Assembly (NCBI GenBank): GCA_900765115.1
Contig: CAAFQK010000072.1
Span: 1-23,404 of the forward strand
DNA from: an uncultured Collinsella sp.
Lineage (GTDB): Bacteria; Actinomycetota; Coriobacteriia; Coriobacteriales; Coriobacteriaceae
Direction: 5' to 3'
DNA length: 23,404 bases
Positions within the stretch are counted from its first letter, which is position 1; every line of letters begins with the position of its first letter. Both the position numbers and the translations under genes were made by a program. Of the stretch, positions 15,847 through 23,276 are shown one piece after another. The notes under the pieces were generated by a model. It had not been told where the DNA came from. It did no database searches and saw nothing but the letters and a program-made list of their open reading frames with translations.

Positions 15847-15876
15847 ATCGGACGGTGGAGGCTGCCTGTGTTATCC

Positions 15877-15915
15877 AAAAAGAACGGGGCAAACTCCAGT
15901 ACGGAGTCTGCCCCG
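15877..15915 (-). terminator. Rho-independent terminator of the pilin operon
   Basis: On the minus strand, about 100 bases past the last pilin stop codon, CGGGGCA pairs with TGCCCCG and, after one mismatch, ACTCC pairs with GGAGT around a five-base loop; TTCTTTTT follows immediately. This is a strong intrinsic terminator separating the pilin genes from the regulator/nucleotidyltransferase cassette. Confidence 0.88.
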
Positions 15916-16015
15916 AAAAGAGAATGGCAAAGCAAGAACGTGGATGGACGAGAAAAGTGTCCGCAAGTCTCATGGCCATCACATCCCACCTGCCAAAGGG
16001 ATGGGTGAGTGAGCG

Positions 16016-17791
16016 TTACTCCTGCTCGGACTCCTCAGCCTGCTTGCGGCTGCGGATGAGGTGCGCCACGCCGATGCACAGCACCGCGCCACCAGCGATC
16101 CAAGTGAAGTTCACGCCGTTAAGGCCGGTGAGCGGGAGGTTGGAGCCCTTCTGGTCGGTGACAGTGAGGTGTACCTTGCCGTCGACGGTTCCAGTAGGTG
16201 CGGAAGTCGACTGGACGAGATTGTCATAGGTTCCCTCGGGAAAATTGCACCCAGGATTGAAAGGATTGCCGTTAGTGGGCAGGTCAGTGTTCGTGATGGC
16301 AAACGTGATGCCACCGGCTGCGGAGTTGTTGTAGCCAGGCGCAGGCTTAACCTCCTTGAGGATATAGGTACCCTCGTCGAGACCAACGACGCTGATCTTA
16401 CCATCGGAGGTGGTAGTCAGTATTGCATCGTTCTGATTTGACGTCGTGGTACCGTCTGCCTTGATAAATTTGCCGGAGCCTTCCTCCTTCAGCGTGAACT
16501 GAACGCCCTGGAGTTTCTTGAGATTGCCGGTCTCATCCGTGTCGCTACCGACCTTGGTAACATCGATACCATAAGTGTAGTCATAGGCCGGATGGTCAAC
16601 CGTGGTACCGGTGTCGTCGGTGTTGTACGGGTTGTTGGAATAGGTCAACTTGACATTGTTCACCTGGGCCTTGCCGAGCATATCCGCGTTAATCTTGCTA
16701 GCATTCAGTTTTGCCTCATAGTTCACATAGACTGTCGAGCTACCGTCAACGGTGATGTGTTTGCCATCCGTATCCTTTGCTTCTTTGAGATTTTCGAAGG
16801 AAACAGTAAGGGTATTCTTGTTTTCCTCAGGGGTGTAGGTCGCACTGTAGCAAGCGGGATCAACAACTGAATTGCCAATCTTGACCTCAACGACCGGGTC
16901 GTTTCCATTGAGCTTCGGCACCATCGTGCTGGGAAGCTCGTCGGTGAAAGTGTAGCTGTACTTCTTGTACGTATTAATGTTGCTTGCAACAGTGCCGGCA
17001 AGCTGATATTTAATCGGCTGCTCGGAGGCAGAGTCGGCAGCTTTGTTGGCAGCAGTGAAAACGGTTTTATTAACGTCCGTAACAAATTTATCGCCCTTGT
17101 CATCCATGACGGCCTTGGCCACGTTGGGGACGCTCTTCTTGGGGGCTACGTTAACGTCAGAACCACCGACGATGGTGAAAATCGGCGAGGTATACGCATC
17201 AGTTTTGCCATTAGCACCGCTGGTCGTACTGGGTGTATCGGTCACAAAAAGCCAGTAGCCATGGTCCAGATTATCAAAGTTGCCCTTGCTGGAATTGCTT
17301 GGCTGTGTCCAAGTGAGCGCCTTGTCCCCCTCCAAGGCCTCGGCAATCAAGTCCAGAACCGTGCCATTATCAACCGCCGTATTCTTTCCGAAATTCGAGC
17401 CCTGAGCTTTATTAATGAACTCAGCCCACGTCTGGGCGTCAGCATTTACGTCAGGTACTCCAGTAACGCCTTTGAGCGCAGTCGTAACGAGGGTTTTCAC
17501 ATTACCCGGAGCCCACTGAATATCAGAAAGAGTCTTGGCGGCCGAATCATCCCAACCATCGCTCTTCTTGTCCTGCGTGATCTTCGCGGTAAAGATCTGG
17601 ATGCCCTTGAAAGATGTGCCAGCATATTCAGTGTCAGGGTCAGTGATAAACACCTTGCCCTGCTCCGTAGCCACCGTTGGCACGCCCTCAGCGAACGCCA
17701 TGGTCACCGGGGCCATTACGCCGCCGAAGCTCAGCGCTGCTGTGAGGCCGGCGGTTACTGCCAGGCGTGCGATGTTCTTGCTCATACTCAT
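16016..17791 (-). CDS. Major-type pilin with LPLTG sorting signal
   Basis: A 591-residue secreted pilin. Signal peptide about 1-34 (cleavage after AFA). An N-terminal domain with GYWLFV is followed by VNVAPKKSVPNVAK, whose lysines are candidates for the pilin-motif lysine used in polymerisation. A fimbrial D2-type isopeptide domain lies at about 255-395, then a Cna_B-type domain (about 408-545) with E-box YILKEVKPAPGY (Glu480). The cell-wall signal is LPLTG (552-556), membrane helix and RSRKQ tail. The ATG at 17791 has AGAGG upstream; an in-frame extension to 17896 has no ribosome site or signal peptide. Last gene of the operon, 108 bases after the previous pilin. It is a paralogue of that pilin but far less GC rich. 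Most likely the shaft subunit. Confidence 0.9.
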   Translation of the reverse strand: MSMSKNIARLAVTAGLTAALSFGGVMAPVTMAFAEGVPTVATEQGKVFITDPDTEYAGTSFKGIQIFTAKITQDKKSDGWDDSAAKTLSDIQWAPGNVKTLVTTALKGVTGVPDVNADAQTWAEFINKAQGSNFGKNTAVDNGTVLDLIAEALEGDKALTWTQPSNSSKGNFDNLDHGYWLFVTDTPSTTSGANGKTDAYTSPIFTIVGGSDVNVAPKKSVPNVAKAVMDDKGDKFVTDVNKTVFTAANKAADSASEQPIKYQLAGTVASNINTYKKYSYTFTDELPSTMVPKLNGNDPVVEVKIGNSVVDPACYSATYTPEENKNTLTVSFENLKEAKDTDGKHITVDGSSTVYVNYEAKLNASKINADMLGKAQVNNVKLTYSNNPYNTDDTGTTVDHPAYDYTYGIDVTKVGSDTDETGNLKKLQGVQFTLKEEGSGKFIKADGTTTSNQNDAILTTTSDGKISVVGLDEGTYILKEVKPAPGYNNSAAGGITFAITNTDLPTNGNPFNPGCNFPEGTYDNLVQSTSAPTGTVDGKVHLTVTDQKGSNLPLTGLNGVNFTWIAGGAVLCIGVAHLIRSRKQAEESEQE

Positions 17792-17899
17792 CTTCTTTTC
17801 CTCTGCTTTCTGCTTGAAGTCCATTTGATCTAAAACAATCTGTCCGTGTCTAAGCATCTGCTTGGTTATGTCTCGCCCCGCTCTCTGTGGGGCCATTGG

Positions 17900-19564
17900 C
17901 TAATCTGTATGGCTGCCACCTCCCCGCTTGATCAGGAGCGCGACCACGATCAGTGCGGCTCCGGCGACCGCTGCGGCGGCCACGGCGTACATTGCCATAT
18001 CTCCTGTCGAGGGCATAAAGCCTCCGGTGATAGTGCTAGGGGGCGTGCCGGTGGGCGTGTTGATGAGCGACGCCTCCAGGCTGCCCGTCGACCCGTCCGC
18101 GCTGTCGGCGCGCAGGGGCGACTCGGCCGTGATGGTGAGCTTGGGCTTGGCGGCGGCCACCTGATCGACGTCCAGGCCCTCAGCCTTGACCGTCACGGAG
18201 CGCACACCCTCAAAGGCGGTGTAGCCCTTGGGTGCCTTGAGCTCGCGGACCTCCAGCTTGCCCGAGTCCACGCCCGAGACGGTCACGCAGCCGTCCTCGC
18301 CCGTGGTGACGGTGGCCTTGCCCTCCGCATCCCACGTACCATCGGCCGCGAGCGTGCGACCGCGGTCGTCGGTGATGCTCAGGACCGCCCCGGGCAGCGG
18401 CTTGTCGCCGTCGCTGCCGCGCTTGGTGAGCGCGAGATCCCAGGTGTAGGCCGTAGCGTCATCGCTCGGCGTGCGGGTGAAGCCGGCGTCGCCGGACTGG
18501 TCGGCAAAGGGAGAACGCGGGTAGCGCAGGTAGACCTCGTTGGGGTTGCCCTTCGCGATACCGTGGTTGCAGCCGCTGGCGAGCGGCGCGTCGTACACGG
18601 CGACCACGCGGGCGCCCGCGGTGAAGGCGTCGGCCCCGCCGAGCGCGGCGATCAGGTCTCCGGTGCGCACGGTGAAGGTTCCGTCCGCGGCCACCTTGGT
18701 GACGCACTGGGCCGTGATGTCTTTCCAGCCCTTGGCGGGCTCGGTGCCGGCGCGCCCGTCCTTGCCGGCCGAGACGGCGCCGAAGCCGCCGTCCGCGCCC
18801 GCCGCCACGTACACGCGCATGCTCGCGACCACCTTGGAGGGGTCGAGCCCCGCGCTCATGGTGTCGACGAACCGCACCGTATAGGTGTCGTAGGCGGTAA
18901 GCCCCGCCGGGACCGTGGCCGAGAGACGCCAGTACAGGTCGTCGGCAACCGTGTCGTCGGCGGCCTTCTGCCAGGCGGCGGTGCTGTCCTCCAGCACGTG
19001 CTTGGCCACCTTGGGGGTCGCGGCCTTGGGCTTGACGGTGACGGCGCTGCCGCCCACCAGGGCCATGATCGGCGCGGTGCCGGCCTCGCCCTGGGCGATA
19101 GCGTCGTCGGCGACGATGAGCCAGTAGCCGCAGGGCAGCTCGGCCGTCGTGCCCGCGTTAAGGGCCACGGGCTCGGCGCCAGAGCTCTGGAGGGAACGAG
19201 CGAGCTGTGCGCTCAGCGCGCTCGTAAGGTGGGAATCGGTGTTGAGCCACTCAGCAGCTTCCTGCGCGGTGGTCTGGGAATTGGACATGCCGGCGCTGTG
19301 CAGCACGGGCAGGACGGCGTCGCGCGCGGCGTCGCTTGCCCAGGCGAGGTCGGTGGCGATCTTGGCGTCGTTGTCGCCGTCGACGACGTTGGCGCTAAAG
19401 ATCTGGTAGGCGTTGTAGCTGCTCGCCACGGTACCGCTCACCGTGATGGAACCGGTCGAGGTCGGCGCGGCCTGCGCGGAAGCGGGGAACACAACCGCGC
19501 AGGTGCCGATCAGGAGGGCAAGCAGCGCAAACAAGATCGGGAAGGAGCAAACTTTCTTATTCAC
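17900..19564 (-). CDS. Second pilin with non-standard MPSTG sorting signal, GC-rich
   Basis: A 554-residue secreted pilin. Starts at GTG 19564, preceded by GGGAGGTGA; this creates an eight-base overlap with the end of the adhesin gene, so translation is coupled. Signal peptide to about residue 32, then the same order of parts as the LPLTG pilin: GYWLIV domain, VTVKPKAATPKVAK (candidate pilin lysine), D2-type domain (about 208-353), a Cna_B-type domain (about 375-505) with E-box LEVRELKAPKGY (437-448). The sorting signal is FMPSTGD (MPSTG, 517-521), with Met for Leu, then a long hydrophobic helix and KRGGGSHTD tail. Base composition is clearly higher in GC than the genes on both sides. It may be a base or minor pilin, or an alternative shaft; order alone does not decide. 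Confidence 0.88.
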   Translation of the reverse strand: MNKKVCSFPILFALLALLIGTCAVVFPASAQAAPTSTGSITVSGTVASSYNAYQIFSANVVDGDNDAKIATDLAWASDAARDAVLPVLHSAGMSNSQTTAQEAAEWLNTDSHLTSALSAQLARSLQSSGAEPVALNAGTTAELPCGYWLIVADDAIAQGEAGTAPIMALVGGSAVTVKPKAATPKVAKHVLEDSTAAWQKAADDTVADDLYWRLSATVPAGLTAYDTYTVRFVDTMSAGLDPSKVVASMRVYVAAGADGGFGAVSAGKDGRAGTEPAKGWKDITAQCVTKVAADGTFTVRTGDLIAALGGADAFTAGARVVAVYDAPLASGCNHGIAKGNPNEVYLRYPRSPFADQSGDAGFTRTPSDDATAYTWDLALTKRGSDGDKPLPGAVLSITDDRGRTLAADGTWDAEGKATVTTGEDGCVTVSGVDSGKLEVRELKAPKGYTAFEGVRSVTVKAEGLDVDQVAAAKPKLTITAESPLRADSADGSTGSLEASLINTPTGTPPSTITGGFMPSTGDMAMYAVAAAAVAGAALIVVALLIKRGGGSHTD

Positions 19565-22500
19565 GACGCTCACCTCCCTTCGCATTCGCCTTTCGACGAA
19601 TGTGCATCCAGGCCGCAGCAGCGCAAAGCACCGCCGCGCCGGCAAGGTACGTCAGAGTGACGCCCGACATACCGGAAAGGGGCAAAGAGGTGGAGTAGGT
19701 GTTGGTAAAGACCGGAACGCTCTGTTCCTTGCCAGTGGCCTCGTCCTTGGCTGGAACGTAGATGACCGCATTTTGCTCGTTCTCGGGGATGTCCTTGCCA
19801 TCGGCATTGACGATCTTGGTGTACTTCACATCGCACTTGATCGTCTTATCAGACTGATCAGTTGCGTTGACCGTAATCTTGTAGACCGACTTGTCGAACT
19901 TGTAATGCGAGAACCACGAACCGTCGGTTTTCTCGCGCACATAGTACGTGAAAGTCTTGGAAGCGCCGCGACCCGGAACTTCAGAATCGCTCTGCTTTAA
20001 ACTGCCAAGTTTGTACTCAATCTCGGGGAACTCAAGCGTCTGGGGCTTGTTGTCGTCAGCCTTTGTCTTAACCGTCTTAGCGTCCGTGAAGTCCAGGTTA
20101 TCCGCAAACTCGAGCGTAAACTCCTTCATCTCGCCACCCTCAACGACCTTAGTCGCCTTAGGAGTCCAGGAGCCCTTCGAATCGTACTTGGTGTATGTGT
20201 TAGTGAAAGTCTTTAATCCATCGGAGTTGGCAATCGAATAATAGCCGTCATCATCCGCTGACACAGTGCTCGACAAGCCAGCTGAAGCCCCAGGATTCTT
20301 AACCACATTCACACTTTTAATCGTGTAGTTATGGACCTTAAGGTCTTTAGTCGCATTCGGATCGTTCTGCGTCGGAACAGACATGAGCACGGTCGTGCGG
20401 TCCTCGACCGTCACCTTAATCTTGTATACAGCATGATCGTAGTCGACACCAGAAACATTGCCCGCATCTTCGACCAAGTAGTATGTAATTTCGCCAGTGC
20501 CACTCGCTAAGAACTGTTCACCAAGGTCAAACGTGATGTTACCGTCAGCGCTATTCTTGGCAGACCCAACAAAGGTGCAGTCACCATTGCTGAATGTCTT
20601 GTTATTCCAATTAGGCGCTGTCGCGCTGTCCGAATCCTTACGATAAACCGTAAAGGAGAACTCCCCGTCTTTGAGGTCGCGGCCGGACAGGGCTTTGGTC
20701 GCCTTTAGCTTAAGGCTTGGGTAGACGTACGTATCCGCAGGCACGCCTAGGTACAGGTCGCCATTCGACATGATGCCACCACCATGGTCCCAGGAATAGT
20801 TGCCTGTGATGAAGGTTGTAGCAGCCGCCTGTGCATTATTTGCTTCAGCGTCGCCAACATGAACATCCGAAGTCAATCCGATACTCTGATAAATCTGCAC
20901 GCCGCCATCGGCAGGAATTTTTATAGCTTCATTGAGCTCTTTGCTTCCCGAATACTTGGCGTCTCCGCCGCCGAGTATCTTGCCGATTATTGCCGCAAGC
21001 GGTTCCTTATGGCCAGCCTTTGCCGCAAGGAAGAAATCGGCATGGCCGTTCTCGCGGAACTTCTCCGAGTTGTATGCATCTTGATCTTCAGTCTTATTAG
21101 TACCATCAGCACCACCAGCTGAAAGATGGGGGCTACCATCATTGACCTTGCCTTCTGCCGGTTTGTACTCTATGGCATTTTGCTCACTGCCAGCAGACGA
21201 ATTGCCAAAGATTGCCGTGCCGTTAGTGTTCGTTACCAACGTCTTGCCCGTGGGGCAGACTGCTACGCCGCCGCCATAGCCACCAGCGGTATTGCTGCTA
21301 ATGTACGAGTTGTATACAAATAATCTACCAGCGGTCTTTTCCTTACCCGCATCCGAGTTTCCTTGAACAAAGATACCGCCACCGCCCCAGTCAAAGCGAG
21401 ACATGCAATGGTTATTCGTAATGTAGACCTTGCTGCTCGTAGCGTCGCCAATCATCGCGTCAACCATCTGGCCCACGCGAATGCCGGCACCCTCAGATCG
21501 ATAGCTCACGTTAGAGGCAATAATTCCTCCCGTGATTTTCAGCCACACCATACCCGTACGGGGTTGAGTATTACGGTTGGCATCCGTGACATAAACACCG
21601 CCGCCGGCTTCCTCGGAGTAGTTGCCGGTAATCTGGCCACCAGAAATAGTGACATTGGCGCCGTTATTGGCAGCAAGCCCAGCGCCGCCATGGCAACCCC
21701 AGCCTTCATTACCGCAGAACTTAGCCATTTTATTATTCGTGATATAGCCGCCAGAAACGGTCACGATGCCGCCCTCGGCCATAATGCCGCCACCGAGTCC
21801 CACGCCGAGTGTGCTATTACCGGAGATTATGCCACCGGTCACCGTGACTGCAGACCGCCTGGCATATACACCGCCGCCACTCGAAGCGCAGTTGCCAGCA
21901 ATTACGCCACCGGTCAGTTTAAGGGTCGAAGCGTCGCCCTTTTCATTAGACACCATAATGCCCGCACCGGTGCTTCCCGTCGTAGAGGCACCGCATACGT
22001 AGCCACCGCTCATATTGACGGTGGAGCCGTTCTCGGCATAGATGAGGTTGCCGACATTGCAGTCCTTTTTCTGCGTAAGCGTACCGCCCTGAAGGTTAAA
22101 CTTGCCGCCCTCATAGACGTTAATGAGCTTCATCGTGGAGTTCTTGGTGACTCCAACAATTGCGCCCTGAATAGTCGCCGTGTGCTCACAGATCTTCTCG
22201 GTGGTACCTGCACCACTTGCAGTCGATTCGGTTACGTAATAGGTAAGGCCAGTCGGAATGTCATTATCGTCATAAGACATCTTTGCCGTCTTGCCATAAT
22301 TGCCAGCTGTCAGATGCTCGTCCTTATCTTGCAGCTGCTCGCCGTTGCGAACAGTCTCCTGAATGTGCCCAGAGTCCACGTCGTCCACGACCGTAAGCGT
22401 CGCGCCCTTAGCAATATCAAACAGAGGCTTGCCATCACTATCGTGCTTAATCTTGTGACCATTTAAGTTCAAGGTGATATTGATGTTGGCATTGTCGAGC

Positions 22501-23012
22501 CTAATCTCATCGTTATAGTCGATATTATTCGTAAGCTTAAAAGTTGCAGCACCATTAATACGAAGGCTCTCATCCAAAAGCTTTGAACTCAGCTCCGCCT
22601 CGCTGCTAATTTCATAAGTCGATTCATTCTCTGCGGCAGGCGCGATTGCGTTCTCATCGTCAGCGCCGTCATCCGCAGGCTGCGCAGCATCCTCGGCTCC
22701 CGCGCCATCGGACAACGGGGCCACCTCAGAAGTGCTGTCGCCGGTCTCGTCACCCTCGGTCTCGTCACTATTCTGGTTTTTGGTATCCCCGTTGGTAGTG
22801 TTGTCTACATCAGTAGACTCACTTGAGGAACCCCCCCCCATTACAGTTTCCTCGGTAGAAACCGTCTGGGCATCGTTGGCAATGGCCTGCGAGATCGGGG
22901 GCATGACGAGCGACAGTACCAGACTCAGTGCGGATGCTCCGCACAAAACGCCTGCTAGCACACGATGCGTCGCTTTATTACTCTGCTTAGTGTTTTCTGA
23001 ATTTGCTTTCAT
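19557..23012 (-). CDS. Large tip-type pilus adhesin: beta-helix plus isopeptide repeats, LPLSG signal
   Basis: An 1151-residue surface protein, first gene of the pilin operon. The start is ATG 23012 with GGGGAGGAG upstream; a longer frame to 23123 lacks a ribosome site and puts a non-secretory stretch first. Signal peptide about 1-45. A Ser/Asp/Glu/Thr-rich stalk (about 55-130) is followed by a right-handed beta-helix region (about 290-750) with repeated GG-I-x-GN and GGGV/I turns, as in adhesins and polysaccharide-binding proteins. Two pilin isopeptide-type repeats follow, KATKALSGRDLKDGEFSFTV (770-789) to TNTYT and KATKVVEGGEMKEFTLEF to TNTYS. The cell-wall signal is LPLSG (1110-1114), membrane helix, RRK tail. 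A run of nine G at codons 58-61 makes it a candidate phase-variable gene. Ligand unknown. Confidence 0.9.
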   Translation of the reverse strand: MKANSENTKQSNKATHRVLAGVLCGASALSLVLSLVMPPISQAIANDAQTVSTEETVMGGGSSSESTDVDNTTNGDTKNQNSDETEGDETGDSTSEVAPLSDGAGAEDAAQPADDGADDENAIAPAAENESTYEISSEAELSSKLLDESLRINGAATFKLTNNIDYNDEIRLDNANINITLNLNGHKIKHDSDGKPLFDIAKGATLTVVDDVDSGHIQETVRNGEQLQDKDEHLTAGNYGKTAKMSYDDNDIPTGLTYYVTESTASGAGTTEKICEHTATIQGAIVGVTKNSTMKLINVYEGGKFNLQGGTLTQKKDCNVGNLIYAENGSTVNMSGGYVCGASTTGSTGAGIMVSNEKGDASTLKLTGGVIAGNCASSGGGVYARRSAVTVTGGIISGNSTLGVGLGGGIMAEGGIVTVSGGYITNNKMAKFCGNEGWGCHGGAGLAANNGANVTISGGQITGNYSEEAGGGVYVTDANRNTQPRTGMVWLKITGGIIASNVSYRSEGAGIRVGQMVDAMIGDATSSKVYITNNHCMSRFDWGGGGIFVQGNSDAGKEKTAGRLFVYNSYISSNTAGGYGGGVAVCPTGKTLVTNTNGTAIFGNSSAGSEQNAIEYKPAEGKVNDGSPHLSAGGADGTNKTEDQDAYNSEKFRENGHADFFLAAKAGHKEPLAAIIGKILGGGDAKYSGSKELNEAIKIPADGGVQIYQSIGLTSDVHVGDAEANNAQAAATTFITGNYSWDHGGGIMSNGDLYLGVPADTYVYPSLKLKATKALSGRDLKDGEFSFTVYRKDSDSATAPNWNNKTFSNGDCTFVGSAKNSADGNITFDLGEQFLASGTGEITYYLVEDAGNVSGVDYDHAVYKIKVTVEDRTTVLMSVPTQNDPNATKDLKVHNYTIKSVNVVKNPGASAGLSSTVSADDDGYYSIANSDGLKTFTNTYTKYDSKGSWTPKATKVVEGGEMKEFTLEFADNLDFTDAKTVKTKADDNKPQTLEFPEIEYKLGSLKQSDSEVPGRGASKTFTYYVREKTDGSWFSHYKFDKSVYKITVNATDQSDKTIKCDVKYTKIVNADGKDIPENEQNAVIYVPAKDEATGKEQSVPVFTNTYSTSLPLSGMSGVTLTYLAGAAVLCAAAAWMHIRRKANAKGGERRE
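22831..22839 (-). repeat. Nine-base G homopolymer inside the adhesin coding sequence
   Basis: On the coding strand the tract begins with the G of ATG (Met58) and runs through Gly59 and Gly60 into the first two bases of Gly61. The gene is in frame with nine G. Ten G would give a TGA stop after six further codons; eight G would give a TAG stop after ten. The tract lies between the signal peptide and the stalk. Confidence 0.95.
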
Positions 23013-23111
23013 CGATGTCTCCTCCCCAAGAGACCGCGATCTTGCTCTTTCACGAATAGGCTTGAGCGCGCAACCTATAATTGCCGCGCACGGTAAGCAT
23101 ATTATTACTCT
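23013..23111 (-). promoter_or_regulatory. Leader region of the pilin operon with two hairpins
   Basis: About 100 bases between the upstream palindrome and the adhesin start. A GC-rich stem (GCGCGGCAA with TTGCGCGC, one bulge) and a second short stem (CAAGA with TCTTG) just before the ribosome site GGGGAGGAG can be drawn on the minus strand. AT-rich TAATAATAT near 23100-23108 may be part of the promoter. No known riboswitch class is recognisable. Confidence 0.35.
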
Positions 23112-23123
23112 TTGTTTAAACAA
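23112..23123. promoter_or_regulatory. Perfect 12-bp palindrome TTGTTTAAACAA upstream of the pilin operon
   Basis: A perfect palindrome 100 bases upstream of the adhesin start, next to the AT-rich probable promoter. An 11-of-12 match occurs upstream of the sortase gene at 13694-13705. It looks like a dimeric regulator site; the regulator is not identified in this window. Confidence 0.45.
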
Positions 23124-23186
23124 CAGAAAGCCAGATTCTTACATTTTTCTTTCTCGACCCTTGATTATCGACTTCATCCGAACACC

Positions 23187-23224
23187 TCCCATATTCATCC
23201 GTACATGTACGGATGAATATGGGA
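23187..23224. repeat. Perfect 38-bp palindrome beside the IS30-type gene
   Basis: All 19 base pairs of this palindrome match, with no spacer (centre GTACATGTAC at 23201-23210). Its half-site TTCATCCGTAC (23194-23204) is also present as TTCATCCGAAC at 23173-23183, 21 bases away in direct orientation. It lies 52 bases before the transposase start and upstream of the divergent pilin operon. It could be an end-to-end junction of insertion-sequence ends, a target palindrome, or an operator. Confidence 0.85.
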
Positions 23225-23238
23225 ACCCGATACCCTGA

Positions 23239-23257
23239 GGGCCGGATCGGCCGGCCC
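23239..23257 (+). other. GC-rich hairpin before the transposase ribosome site
   Basis: GGGCCGG (23239-23245) pairs perfectly with CCGGCCC (23251-23257) around a five-base loop, ten bases before the GGAGG of the transposase. Such hairpins in insertion sequences can limit transposase expression from outside transcripts; that role is inferred. Confidence 0.5.
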
Positions 23258-23276
23258 CGGGAGATCGGAGGACGTC

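Noticed and set aside
17846..19660. A 604-codon plus-strand open frame opposite the MPSTG pilin
   Set aside because: It is a shadow frame in very GC-rich DNA, with Gly/Arg/His/Ala-rich low-complexity translation, while the minus-strand frame has a signal peptide, E-box and sorting signal.
21363..22466. A 367-codon plus-strand frame opposite the adhesin beta-helix
   Set aside because: Explained by the repeated codons of the beta-helix; the translation has no recognisable domain and no ribosome site context.
22831..22839. G tract as a sequencing error
   Set aside because: The frame is intact with nine G and downstream domains and sorting signal are complete, so no error is needed; a length error of a multiple of three cannot be excluded.
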